Below, in pieces: positions 1-6,798 of a stretch of DNA of 18,105 nt. This DNA comes from Flavobacteriaceae bacterium (lineage in GTDB: Bacteria; Bacteroidota; Bacteroidia; Flavobacteriales; Flavobacteriaceae), in NCBI GenBank assembly GCA_018623955.1, contig JAAZUX010000001.1, positions 1 through 18,105 of the forward strand, written 5' to 3'. The notes beneath the pieces are model-generated. The model was not told the DNA's origin and made no database searches. It was given only the letters and a program-made list of their open reading frames with translations. Made by a program: the position numbers and the translations under genes. Every line of letters begins with the position of its first letter. The first letter of the stretch is position 1.

Positions 1-26
1 AAATGCAATACTGCATTTTTACTGCC
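1..26 (+). repeat. Copy A of a 19-bp intergenic element, overlapping a small hairpin
   Basis: Positions 7-25 read AATACTGCATTTTTACTGC. The same element occurs on the minus strand at 4152-4170 (18/19 identical) and on the plus strand at 11779-11797 (16/19). It is built from two TACTGC cores 11 bp apart, one helical turn. Here the first core also lies in a hairpin: AAATGCA at 1-7 pairs with TGCATTT at 12-18 around ATAC, followed by a short T run. It lies in the spacer beyond the 3' end of the sulfatase gene, at the window edge, so the gene to the left is unknown. It may be a regulator binding site or part of a terminator. Confidence 0.45.
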
Positions 27-59
27 TATTAAAATCTAAATTTTCGAAAGGGAGGATGG

Positions 60-1460
60 TTACTCTTGGGACATTCGATCGGCCAATTGATCTGGAATAC
101 CATTGTCGACATCCTTAAGGTGCAATTCTAGGGTGTCCATCAAATCAGAGACCACATCGGGAAAAGTTTCTGCAATGTTATATTTTTCAGAAATGTCGGC
201 CTTAAGATCAAAGAGTTCGGGACGCTCCAACACTATGGTAGACCTTCCGTAGTGGATGGCCTCTCTTTGCTTTATATGAAGTTTGTACTGCTCGTTTCGG
301 TAGGCGTGCAGTTCGGCAAAAGCCCAATAGTAAAAATCCTTAAGAGGGCTAGTCGACTTTTGGCTCAACACCTGAGACAAATCATAACCGTCCATTTTCC
401 GATCGGAAGGAACCTCAGCACCAGCAAGGTTTGCAAAGGTGGGCAACAGGTCTAGGGTAGCTCCCATCTGATCAATCACTCCCGATGTAACGATGCCCGG
501 TCCCCAAAAAACGGTGGGAACGCGCTGGCCTCCCTCAAAGGTGGTACCTTTTCCCGCCCGAAGCGGGCCTGCCGAACCCCCGTGAGTCTTGAACAACAGC
601 CAAGGACCATTGTCGGAAGTAAAAACGACTATGGTGTTTTGGTCGAGTTGATTTTTTTCCAAAGCCTTGAGTAGCTCACCAACACTCCAGTCAATCTCCT
701 CGATGACATCAACATACAAACTCGCTTTGCTTCTTCCTCTAAATTCCTCCGATACAAAAAGTGGAATGTGGGGCATACTGTGGGCAAGATATAAAAAGAA
801 GGGTTGGGCTTTGTTTTGCTCAATAAATTGAATGGCTTTTTCGGTATATCTTTTGGTGATGGTAGTTTGGTCAGCCGGACGTTCAATCACTTGAGTGTTT
901 TCGATCAGTGGGACATTGAAAAATTCAGTTTTCGAAAAATAATTGGGATCTTCAGATCGCTTGAGATATTCTCCCCATTGATCACTGTCCATATCATTGG
1001 AATAGGGAATCCCATAGTAGTAATCAAAACCTTGTTGGCCGGGTAAAAACTCAGGCAAATGCCCCAAATGCCATTTTCCTATGGCTGCGGTAGCATAACC
1101 GCGAGTTTTTAAAACCTCAGCAATGGTTAACTCCTCCAAGGGGAGGCCGTTGGGAGAATCGGGAAAAAGGACATGCCTTTTGGAAGAAGTCATCCCGTTT
1201 CTGATGGGATATCTTCCCGTCAATAGTCCCGCCCGACTTGGGGTACAAACCGGATCGGCCACATAGAATTGTGTCCATTTTTGTCCCGCAACAGCCATAC
1301 GGTCGATGTTGGGAGTTTGGATGATCGGATGTCCAAAACTTCCAATATCACCATAGCCCAAATCATCACAAAAAACAACCACAAAATTGGGTGGGTTTTC
1401 CGATTGTGCCGAAAGCATAAAAAAGGGCAAACAAAACAGTATAAACAATATCTTTTTCAT
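60..1460 (-). CDS. Secreted type I (formylglycine) sulfatase
   Basis: The 466-residue protein is a complete arylsulfatase-family enzyme that hydrolyses sulfate esters, probably from sulfated polysaccharide fragments or other organic sulfates. Residues 1-18 are a signal peptide ending SA before Gln19, so it is exported. The metal-binding DD pair is at Asp32/Asp33. The sulfatase signature CTPSR is at 72-76, with Cys72 the residue converted to formylglycine. GKWHLGH (128-134) supplies the catalytic Lys129 and His131, PH at 230-231 supplies His231, SDNG at 282-285 gives the metal ligands Asp283 and Asn284, and Lys304 lies in the AGKG stretch. All expected active-site residues are present and the length is normal. 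The ATG start is directly followed by the signal peptide. It lies 41 bp after the PII gene in the same direction, so read-through from amt-PII is possible. The sulfated substrate cannot be inferred from sequence alone. Confidence 0.95.
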   Translation of the reverse strand: MKKILFILFCLPFFMLSAQSENPPNFVVVFCDDLGYGDIGSFGHPIIQTPNIDRMAVAGQKWTQFYVADPVCTPSRAGLLTGRYPIRNGMTSSKRHVLFPDSPNGLPLEELTIAEVLKTRGYATAAIGKWHLGHLPEFLPGQQGFDYYYGIPYSNDMDSDQWGEYLKRSEDPNYFSKTEFFNVPLIENTQVIERPADQTTITKRYTEKAIQFIEQNKAQPFFLYLAHSMPHIPLFVSEEFRGRSKASLYVDVIEEIDWSVGELLKALEKNQLDQNTIVVFTSDNGPWLLFKTHGGSAGPLRAGKGTTFEGGQRVPTVFWGPGIVTSGVIDQMGATLDLLPTFANLAGAEVPSDRKMDGYDLSQVLSQKSTSPLKDFYYWAFAELHAYRNEQYKLHIKQREAIHYGRSTIVLERPELFDLKADISEKYNIAETFPDVVSDLMDTLELHLKDVDNGIPDQLADRMSQE

Positions 1461-1501
1461 AATTCATTTGTTGAAGGTATAAAAGCGTTTACAGTTGAGT
1501 A

Positions 1502-1840
1502 CTAATTCAACGACTGTCCTCCTTTTTCTCCTGTTCGGATTCTGTATGCTTCTTCAACAGGTAGGATGAATATTTTTCCGTCACCCACTTGATCTGTTGC
1601 CGCTGATTTGATTATGGCATCGATCGTTTTTTCAACAAAATCGTCATTGACTACAATGGAAAGATAACGTCTTTGGATCTCAGATGTACTGTAAGTAATT
1701 CCCCTGTACACATGACCTTCCTTTTCGTTTCCAACCCCAGTCACATCCCAATAGCTAAAGAAGTTGACTTCTACTTTGTGCAAGGCCGCCTTGACCTCAA
1801 CAAATTTTGATTTGCGAATGATTGCTTCAATTTTTTTCAT
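1502..1840 (-). CDS. glnK: PII-family nitrogen regulatory protein (GlnK-like)
   Basis: This 112-residue protein has the PII fold signature. The N-terminal strand MKKIEAIIRK, the T-loop region (GVGNEKEGHVYRGITY, residues 35-50), the B-loop GDGKIF and the C-terminal RIRTGE are all present. PII trimers bind ATP/ADP and 2-oxoglutarate and signal nitrogen status; GlnK types block the ammonium channel by inserting the T-loop. Position 15 bp after the amt gene in one transcription unit is the standard amtB-glnK arrangement. Tyr50 corresponds to the uridylylated Tyr51 of the E. coli proteins. The T-loop differs from enterobacterial PII: Glu39 replaces Gln39, the loop is one residue shorter, and SEIQRR replaces the NFLPKV-type stretch. 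This may be the normal form in Bacteroidota. Assignment to the family is firm; the gene symbol rests on the amt linkage. Confidence 0.95.
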   Translation of the reverse strand: MKKIEAIIRKSKFVEVKAALHKVEVNFFSYWDVTGVGNEKEGHVYRGITYSTSEIQRRYLSIVVNDDFVEKTIDAIIKSAATDQVGDGKIFILPVEEAYRIRTGEKGGQSLN

Positions 1841-1855
1841 CTTTTAAAGATTTAA

Positions 1856-3097
1856 TTATTCATTAGAGTAAGATTTAACACCAAAAGAAACCGAATCGAT
1901 TCCAGCCTCTTCCTCTTCGCTGGTGATCCTAATCCCAACTAAAGATTTCAAAACTTTCATCAATATAAAGGTAATACTGAAAGAAAACAAGGCAATGGTG
2001 AGCACACCAACCAATTGGGTGATCAACAAGTCGGCACCGCCGCCAAAAAATAATCCTCCCTCGACAGCAAAAAACCCTACGGCAAGTGTTCCAAACAACC
2101 CATTGATTCCGTGAACTGCAACCGCACCAACGGGATCATCTACTTTCATTTTATCAAAAAACAAAACTGCCACGTCCACCAATATACCGGCAATAAATCC
2201 AATGAGGATCGCGGCCATAGGGCCCACCACATTACAGCCGGCCGTAATGGAAACCAGTCCGGCCAAAATTCCATTGATGACCATGGTGATGTCAATTTTT
2301 CCGTAGGAAAAATAGGTGTAAAACATGGTGGCTATTCCCCCGGCCGCAGAGGCCAAAAAGGTATTGACGACCACCGAACCGATCAACTCCCAATTCCCCA
2401 CGGCACCCAGAGAGGACCCCGGATTAAACCCAAACCATCCAAACCAAAGAATGAATGCGCCCACGGAGGCCAAAGGCAAATTATGTCCCGGTATGGTATT
2501 GGAAGTTCCCTCCTTTGAATATTTTCCGATCCTCGGTCCCAAAACGATGGCCGCAGCCAAAGCCGAAAATCCTCCCATGGCGTGAACGGCTGCCGAACCG
2601 GCAAAATCATTGAAACCTCTGATGGCCAACCATCCATTGGGATTCCAAACCCAATTGGCAACCAAGGGATACATGATGCCGCAAAAAAAGACAACCATAA
2701 TCGCATAGGCCCATAATTTCATCCTTTCGGCCAAAGCACCTGATACAATCGAAATGGCGGCTACTGCAAAACCCAATTGAATGAACCAAAACAGTTGATT
2801 GGAGACTGTTAGGTCTAAGCCCAAATCTCCTTCCATGATTCCAAAATCTAAGGCAAACCATCCGTTGGAGGCACCATAGGCAATACCAAAACCCACCACA
2901 AAAAAGGCGATCCCCCCAAAGGTGATGTCGATGATGACCTTGGCGATGATGCTCATCGCATTTTTGGCTCGAACAAAGCCTGCCTCTAATAGTGCAAAAC
3001 CCGCCTCCATAAAAAAGATCAGTGCAGCACACAGTGCAACCCATACGGTATTGATTGCAAAAATTTGTTCATTAAGTAATTGAGTGTATTCTTCCAT
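1856..3097 (-). CDS. amt: Ammonium transporter Amt
   Basis: The 413-residue protein is an inner-membrane Amt/MEP/Rh-family ammonium channel with about eleven hydrophobic helices. Family marks include EAGFALLEAG near residue 31, the WFGWFGFNPGSS stretch at 218-229, and the two pore histidines: His172 in AAVHAMGG and His329 in VAVHGINGLFG. The C-terminal cytosolic tail carries the usual acidic stretch (EEEE at 394-397) involved in coupling and PII contact. Unlike E. coli AmtB there is no obvious cleavable signal peptide before the first helix. The ATG at 3097 opens the frame just before that helix. The PII gene follows after 15 bp. The 166-bp upstream spacer contains three symmetric sequence elements that could be control sites. 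Length and motifs are complete, so a working transporter is expected. Confidence 0.96.
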   Translation of the reverse strand: MEEYTQLLNEQIFAINTVWVALCAALIFFMEAGFALLEAGFVRAKNAMSIIAKVIIDITFGGIAFFVVGFGIAYGASNGWFALDFGIMEGDLGLDLTVSNQLFWFIQLGFAVAAISIVSGALAERMKLWAYAIMVVFFCGIMYPLVANWVWNPNGWLAIRGFNDFAGSAAVHAMGGFSALAAAIVLGPRIGKYSKEGTSNTIPGHNLPLASVGAFILWFGWFGFNPGSSLGAVGNWELIGSVVVNTFLASAAGGIATMFYTYFSYGKIDITMVINGILAGLVSITAGCNVVGPMAAILIGFIAGILVDVAVLFFDKMKVDDPVGAVAVHGINGLFGTLAVGFFAVEGGLFFGGGADLLITQLVGVLTIALFSFSITFILMKVLKSLVGIRITSEEEEAGIDSVSFGVKSYSNE

Positions 3098-3160
3098 TGG
3101 TTTAATGTTATTATTTCACTATAAATATATAGAATAAAATTTCAGATGAATCTGTAAAAA

Positions 3161-3177
3161 TGTTTTCTCAGAAAACA
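3161..3177. promoter_or_regulatory. 17-bp inverted repeat upstream of amt
   Basis: TGTTTTCT at 3161-3168 and AGAAAACA at 3170-3177 are perfect inverted halves around one base, 64 bp before the amt ATG. Read on the minus strand the element is followed by TTTTT, so it could be an AT-rich terminator for the bestrophin-like gene upstream. Its symmetry and distance from amt would equally suit a repressor or activator site. The sequence alone does not decide. Confidence 0.4.
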
Positions 3178-3184
3178 GGAGATC

Positions 3185-3236
3185 TTCGAAGGCTTGATCA
3201 AAAGATTATGATTCGAAGGATGACCGTTATAACGGT
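3185..3236. promoter_or_regulatory. Paired TTCGAAGG repeats and a 14-bp palindrome upstream of amt
   Basis: TTCGAAGG occurs twice in direct orientation, at 3185-3192 and 3212-3219 (27 bp apart), each containing the palindrome TTCGAA. Next to them ACCGTTATAACGGT at 3223-3236 is a perfect 14-bp palindrome. All lie between the 3' end of the bestrophin-like gene and amt. Clustering of dyads in 52 bp suggests a control region for the amt-PII unit. No T run follows the palindrome on the minus strand, which argues against a terminator. This is inference from symmetry only. Confidence 0.35.
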
Positions 3237-3263
3237 TGGCATTGAAAGATTTGGCAGCAGGCT

Positions 3264-4037
3264 TTACTCCAAAACCTCATTATCGCCCACCAACATTTCA
3301 TCGAATTTAAGATCGTCCAACCCTTCTTGATCAAAAGGATCTTCAATGTATTCCTGAATGTTGTAAAGGGCCATAAGAATAAAACCGATGATGACGGAAA
3401 AGAAAATGGAAACCACCAGTTCCAAAAAGTTGTTTTTGTCAAAACTTGCTAAAATATTGGAGTTGTAAACCAATGGAGAGAGGTAAATAAAAACCAAACA
3501 ATACAATCTAAGCGAGATGGGGGTGGCATGTATTTTGAGGGTATTGAGTTTTTCAACACATTCAAACAATTCATTTTTTACCCTAATGATACTGTCTTTT
3601 TCTCTTTCGTTATAAAGGTTTTTATAATTCTCGAGGAAATAGAAAATCTCTTTTCGTTTGCTCCTGATGTGATCCATGGTCAGGGTGCCTTTGTCGGTCA
3701 AGATGTTCAATACGTCATCTTGGAGCCCCAGCAATGTTTTAAAAAAAGAGGTGTATTCTTTGGTATTGGTTCCGTCAACAGCACGAAAGAGATTGGACAA
3801 CTCAATCATTTTATTCCTAAAACTGTTGAATTCACCGATGGCTTCTTGTCTTTTTTGATAGGCACTGGTTATGGAGAAAACAAGTGGAAAAACAATTGCA
3901 ATACTCAAAATGGTAAAATCAATTTGAAGATTGAAATTGAATTTGTCATAGAAAAAATAAATGACCAAAGTTTCGACAACAATAAAGATCATCCGAAAAT
4001 TGATCGCTGAATAAATTACATTGATTTTCTTACTCAT
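3264..4037 (-). CDS. Bestrophin-like integral membrane protein
   Basis: The 257-residue protein has four predicted membrane segments in two pairs: about residues 15-31, 41-58, 175-191 and 204-226. A roughly 115-residue charged helical region lies between the pairs. Right after the last helix is IEDPFDQEGLDDLKFDE (231-247), which resembles the DPFG-acidic motif after the last helix of bestrophins (for example NPFGEDDDDFE in human BEST1). Topology plus this motif suggest a bacterial bestrophin-like anion channel or a relative. The match is remote and the family was judged by eye. The frame could open earlier, but only at a TTG (4097), whereas the first ATG is at 4037 and is preceded by AAGGA. 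No operon partner is evident: the gene has its own upstream spacer and lies 166 bp before amt. Confidence is high that it is a real membrane protein and modest on the family. Confidence 0.75.
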   Translation of the reverse strand: MSKKINVIYSAINFRMIFIVVETLVIYFFYDKFNFNLQIDFTILSIAIVFPLVFSITSAYQKRQEAIGEFNSFRNKMIELSNLFRAVDGTNTKEYTSFFKTLLGLQDDVLNILTDKGTLTMDHIRSKRKEIFYFLENYKNLYNEREKDSIIRVKNELFECVEKLNTLKIHATPISLRLYCLVFIYLSPLVYNSNILASFDKNNFLELVVSIFFSVIIGFILMALYNIQEYIEDPFDQEGLDDLKFDEMLVGDNEVLE

Positions 4038-4150
4038 TTCCTTAAATGCGTTTAACAAAGGTAAATATTTAATATAATTAATAGTACAACACCTCAAAAG
4101 TAAAGCTATGGTTGATTAAAATACAAATAATCGGTAAAAATCATTTGCTT

Positions 4151-4172
4151 TGCAGTATAAATGCAGTATTTA
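4151..4172 (-). repeat. Copy C of the 19-bp element as an 11-bp tandem direct repeat
   Basis: TGCAGTATAAA (4151-4161) is immediately followed by TGCAGTATTTA (4162-4172), an 11-bp tandem repeat. Read on the minus strand, 4170-4152 is AATACTGCATTTATACTGC, identical in 18 of 19 positions to copy A at 7-25. It lies about 115-135 bp upstream of the bestrophin-like ATG and would point toward it. Helical-turn spacing suggests protein binding on one DNA face. Confidence 0.5.
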
Positions 4173-4232
4173 TAAAAAACCTTTACGAGTTTAAATTTTA
4201 CGGTTCCCCATATGCTCAGGTTGATATGACAT

Positions 4233-4256
4233 CAAAAAATCCGTGCTTCACGGTTT
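4233..4256 (-). terminator. Rho-independent terminator after the phosphohydrolase gene
   Basis: On the minus strand the sequence reads AAACCGTG, loop AAG, then CACGG followed by ATTTTTT. The five-base GC-rich stem CCGTG/CACGG, a purine-rich loop and the T run fit an intrinsic terminator. It lies about 60 bp after the stop of the phosphodiesterase-like gene and separates it from the bestrophin-like gene. Confidence 0.7.
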
Positions 4257-4314
4257 GCTCACCAGATGGAACAAATGATTGACTTTTCGAAAATCAATGT
4301 TTGATTTCCCAGGA

Positions 4315-5409
4315 TTACTCATTCAATCGTATGGGAAGGCCATAGCCTTTCTCCTTCTTTTGAGGTAAATTAAAAAGCATCCGCACCGTAGGAGCCAGCT
4401 GATTTGTATAGAGTTGACCCGTAGTGTCAACCTCCCCCAAAGTCTTTACCCCTTTTCCAAAAACGATGATCCAGGTTTGATCCGATCCCTTAATATTTGT
4501 ACCGTGACTTCTCCAAGTGTCGATGGGATCTGTTCCTCTTCCATGATCTGTACTGATGACAAAGGTCGTTTTCCCACGATAGTAGTCACTTTGCTGGGTG
4601 TAATTCCATAGATCCTCAATGAGCGCATCGGTATTTTTGGTGGACTTTATGTAAGATTCATAATCCCCATTGTGGGCAAAATCATCGGTTTCTCCATAGG
4701 CAATATAAATCAAATCAGGTTGGTGTTTGTCCAGATAAGACTTGGCAAATTGGTGGGTAAAGCCATCAAGCCGAACAGACCCCCAGGGACTGGGAATTTG
4801 TCGCTGGAGTTCGTTGAGTAATTCCTCCTGTGGAGTGAGCGGAAAATCGGTGGAGGGTTCGAAACCACAATTGGTATAAATCCCGGATCTTTCCTGATTG
4901 ACGATGGCATCAAAAACGTCCCAACTGCCAAAGGCCGCAACATGGGTCTTGCCATAGACCTTTGCAAATTGCTCCAAAACGGTTTCATTGGGGTTGGGGG
5001 TCTTGGCATTGCTGACGATGTTCTGATCGTCTGCCCTACCACTGAGTATTTCGTTATAGCCCGGATAGGAAAACCACATCCCGTTGCTAAGGTTGACCTT
5101 GCTTCCCAAGGTTCTGTTGCCGTGAATTTGTCCCATTTTAACGACCTGAGTCCAAACGAAAGGCATCAGTTTTTTTCTTCTTTCCTGGGGGCTTGCTGCC
5201 CATGTCTGCTCATAGAGCGCCTCGGTATGCTTGACGTATTTTTTGTTTTTGACCAACAAAGCATCAGCACCCGAAAACAGTTCTTGCCATCTCAATCCAT
5301 CCAGGGTGATCAAAAACACCTTCTGATCAATCTCCGGCTTTTGGGAAAACCCCAACAGTGAGCAAAATAAAGCAACAACCAGACCATAAAAAATATTCCT
5401 ATTTGACAT
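4315..5409 (-). CDS. Secreted alkaline-phosphatase-superfamily phosphodiesterase/phosphohydrolase
   Basis: The 364-residue protein belongs to the alkaline phosphatase superfamily, closest by eye to type I phosphodiesterase/nucleotide pyrophosphatase enzymes. A hydrophobic signal peptide ends near residue 22 (GFSQ). LITLDGLRW places the first metal ligand at Asp37. WFSYPGYNEILSG contains the probable nucleophile Ser114, aligned with the Thr/Ser-x-Pro of the family. GETDDFAH (239-246) gives Asp242 or Asp243 with His246, STDHG gives Asp288/His289, and SHG gives His302; together these complete a two-metal site. The frame continues upstream to a TTG at 5421, but the ATG at 5409 gives a normal signal peptide and is preferred. 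Role: periplasmic or extracellular cleavage of phosphate esters; the substrate is unknown. It is followed by its own terminator. The gene on its 5' side (5738) diverges from it. Confidence 0.88.
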   Translation of the reverse strand: MSNRNIFYGLVVALFCSLLGFSQKPEIDQKVFLITLDGLRWQELFSGADALLVKNKKYVKHTEALYEQTWAASPQERRKKLMPFVWTQVVKMGQIHGNRTLGSKVNLSNGMWFSYPGYNEILSGRADDQNIVSNAKTPNPNETVLEQFAKVYGKTHVAAFGSWDVFDAIVNQERSGIYTNCGFEPSTDFPLTPQEELLNELQRQIPSPWGSVRLDGFTHQFAKSYLDKHQPDLIYIAYGETDDFAHNGDYESYIKSTKNTDALIEDLWNYTQQSDYYRGKTTFVISTDHGRGTDPIDTWRSHGTNIKGSDQTWIIVFGKGVKTLGEVDTTGQLYTNQLAPTVRMLFNLPQKKEKGYGLPIRLNE

Positions 5410-5737
5410 TTGGTTATTCAATTAAATCACCTTTAAAGATAAGACTAATGATTTGAAACCTAGTCCAATTCAATCTACTGCTGCTAAAATTCGATAAGGC
5501 GTTTGGGGAGGATGCTGAGCAATGCTTCCTTTAGTGGTTGATTTAAGAATCCATTATTTTGATGTATATTAACAAAATAATCATAAATCTATATAAGCTT
5601 TCCTTCTCCATTCATGAGATGCTTTTCCAAGAGGTAGCGCTCCAGTTCATCAGAACACTAGCCAAACTTTGGGACAGGTCAATCCTTTAGGGGAGGATCC
5701 TTTACGATACAATTAATGAATCTAAAATCCATAAATT
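5410..5737. other. Divergent intergenic region, 328 bp
   Basis: This spacer must hold the promoters of the phosphohydrolase gene (leftward) and the gene at 5738 (rightward). No clear coding frame was seen. ATCCTTTA occurs twice as a direct repeat (5682-5689 and 5697-5704), with an overlapping ATCCT/AGGAT dyad at 5682-5698, about 35-55 bp before the start of the rightward gene. No convincing Bacteroidota promoter was identified. Confidence 0.4.
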
Positions 5738-6355
5738 ATGAAATCTAATTCCATTTTGTTCTCCGAAAAAAAGAAACTGGTTAAATACAATGCCTCCAAA
5801 GATGTGTCTGAGTGGGAATTGGATTTTGAATATAAAATTTATGGTGTTTCGAGAATCGATAATTACGTTTTTGTAACCACCTATTCCAATTGGGGCACGA
5901 CTTATACCAGTTTGGTTGCATTTGACAGTGGTAAGAAGTTGTGGACGTTAGAGGAAATATTTTATTCGGTCCACATTATTGGTGATAAGCTGATTTACAA
6001 AGACAAGAAAAAGTATTTTAATGGAATCGATATCAATTCGGGAAAAAATATCTTCAATACCAAGCCTCCATTCAAATGGTCAACGCCTAAAGCCATGTTG
6101 TTGGATGGTAAATTCTTCCTTTACAACTCCAAAAAAACCTGCCAACTTAATCTTGAAAATGGTGAATATACGGAAACAAAACTTCCAAGAAAGTTAGATC
6201 CCAGTGAAATTGTATTTGTCCTGGATGAATTCCAAATCAACATCAATAATATGCCTCAGGGAGGTGGAGATGCAGGACAATATTATATGATGGGAGATGC
6301 CGGGGGTGGAGATGCCGGGGGTGGAGATGGCGGCGGCGGCGGCGGTGATGCTTGA
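5738..6355 (+). CDS. Unrecognised protein with PQQ-propeller-like repeats and a Gly/Asp-rich tail
   Basis: The 205-residue protein was not recognised as a named family. Residues 1-171 contain repeats of the type seen in PQQ-like beta-propellers: LVAFDSGKKLWTLEE, GIDINSGKNIFNTKP and QLNLENGEYTETKLP each follow the pattern strand-x-Asp/Asn-x-x-x-Gly-Lys-x-x-aromatic. There are only about three or four such units, too few for a closed propeller by itself. Residues 172-205 are low-complexity, Gly, Asp and Ala rich, ending in GGGGGGDA. No signal peptide is present, so a cytoplasmic location is likely. An in-frame TAA six bases before the ATG fixes the start. It is flanked by long spacers and appears to be a single-gene unit. 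It could be a truncated or domesticated propeller protein. Confidence 0.7.
   Translation: MKSNSILFSEKKKLVKYNASKDVSEWELDFEYKIYGVSRIDNYVFVTTYSNWGTTYTSLVAFDSGKKLWTLEEIFYSVHIIGDKLIYKDKKKYFNGIDINSGKNIFNTKPPFKWSTPKAMLLDGKFFLYNSKKTCQLNLENGEYTETKLPRKLDPSEIVFVLDEFQININNMPQGGGDAGQYYMMGDAGGGDAGGGDGGGGGGDA
6293..6346 (+). repeat. Tandem 15-bp repeat and GGC microsatellite in the C-terminal tail
   Basis: GGAGATGCCGGGGGT occurs twice without a gap (6293-6307, 6308-6322), encoding Gly-Asp-Ala-Gly-Gly. A partial third unit follows and then (GGC)5-GGT at 6329-6346, encoding poly-Gly. All units are multiples of three, so copy-number change would keep the frame. The tract is very GC-rich in an otherwise AT-rich neighbourhood. 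Confidence 0.85.
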
Positions 6356-6452
6356 TCGAAAACCAGCCTTATAGTTATTCTTGATTTGATCCCCTCTAAA
6401 ACGATATTTATTGTATTATCACATGGTATTTTTGCGAAAAATAGGCTGAAAA

Positions 6453-6489
6453 ACGTATTAAAAAACAGTTTAGCTGGTTTCTAATACGT
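6453..6489. promoter_or_regulatory. 16-bp-stem hairpin in the susC upstream region
   Basis: ACGTATTAAAAAACAG (6453-6468) pairs with CTGGTTTCTAATACGT (6474-6489) at 14 of 16 positions around the loop TTTAG. The outer eight pairs are perfect. No T run follows directly (CATATTTTGGG), so it is not a typical terminator for the gene ending at 6355, though that remains possible. It may act as a leader RNA structure or a DNA binding site. Confidence 0.5.
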
Positions 6490-6748
6490 CATATTTTGGG
6501 CAAAATCCCCTTCTAAAGAATTTTTTTTGCAAAAAAATCATTTTTATATTAGCTTATAACTATCTGTAAACGTGTAGTTTAAAAATTAATTTAGGTATAA
6601 ATGTTAAAGATTTTAACATTATTTTAATAAATATTTAACTAGGTATTATTAATTTTTTACATTTACACTCCAAATTTTATTCCTACTTAAAATGTGTTAA
6701 GATAAGTCACCCTATCGTGATTAATTGAAACACTTTTTTTTAACCCAT

Positions 6749-6766
6749 TATTATGCATGCATAATA
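6749..6766. promoter_or_regulatory. 18-bp perfect palindrome 32 bp before the susC start
   Basis: TATTATGCATGCATAATA is a perfect 18-bp palindrome with no central spacer, ending 32 bp before the susC ATG. Perfect dyads of this length just upstream of a start are typical of dimeric regulator sites. In RNA it would form a poor hairpin because no loop bases are left unpaired, which favours a DNA role. Confidence 0.5.
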
Positions 6767-6798
6767 GTGTAATAACAAACATATTATAATTAACTTTT

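Larger units (their letters stand above)
6356..6798. promoter_or_regulatory. Long AT-rich leader and control region upstream of susC
   Basis: This 443-bp spacer has no convincing coding frame and is extremely AT-rich from about 6505 to 6670. TATTTTTG at 6427-6434 matches the Bacteroidota -7 consensus TAnnTTTG exactly, but no TTG lies 19-21 bp upstream, so the promoter is only tentative. If used, it would give a leader of about 360 bases starting just before the hairpin at 6453-6489. The 18-bp palindrome at 6749-6766 lies close to the susC start. Both are listed separately. Confidence 0.4.

Noticed and set aside
2111..3044. Several 86-145-codon frames overlapping the amt gene on both strands
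   Set aside because: Low-complexity shadows of a membrane protein gene; the amt frame has complete family motifs.
3528..4010. 160-codon plus-strand ORF opposite the bestrophin-like gene
   Set aside because: The minus-strand frame has ordered membrane helices and a family-like motif; the plus frame looks like an antisense shadow.
4278..4298. Near-palindrome ATTGA-C-TTTTCGAAAA-TCAAT as terminator of the phosphohydrolase gene
   Set aside because: No T run follows on the minus strand, and a better terminator lies at 4233-4256.
4942..5361. 139-codon plus-strand ORF opposite the phosphohydrolase gene
   Set aside because: It overlaps a gene with complete active-site motifs and shows no domain signature.
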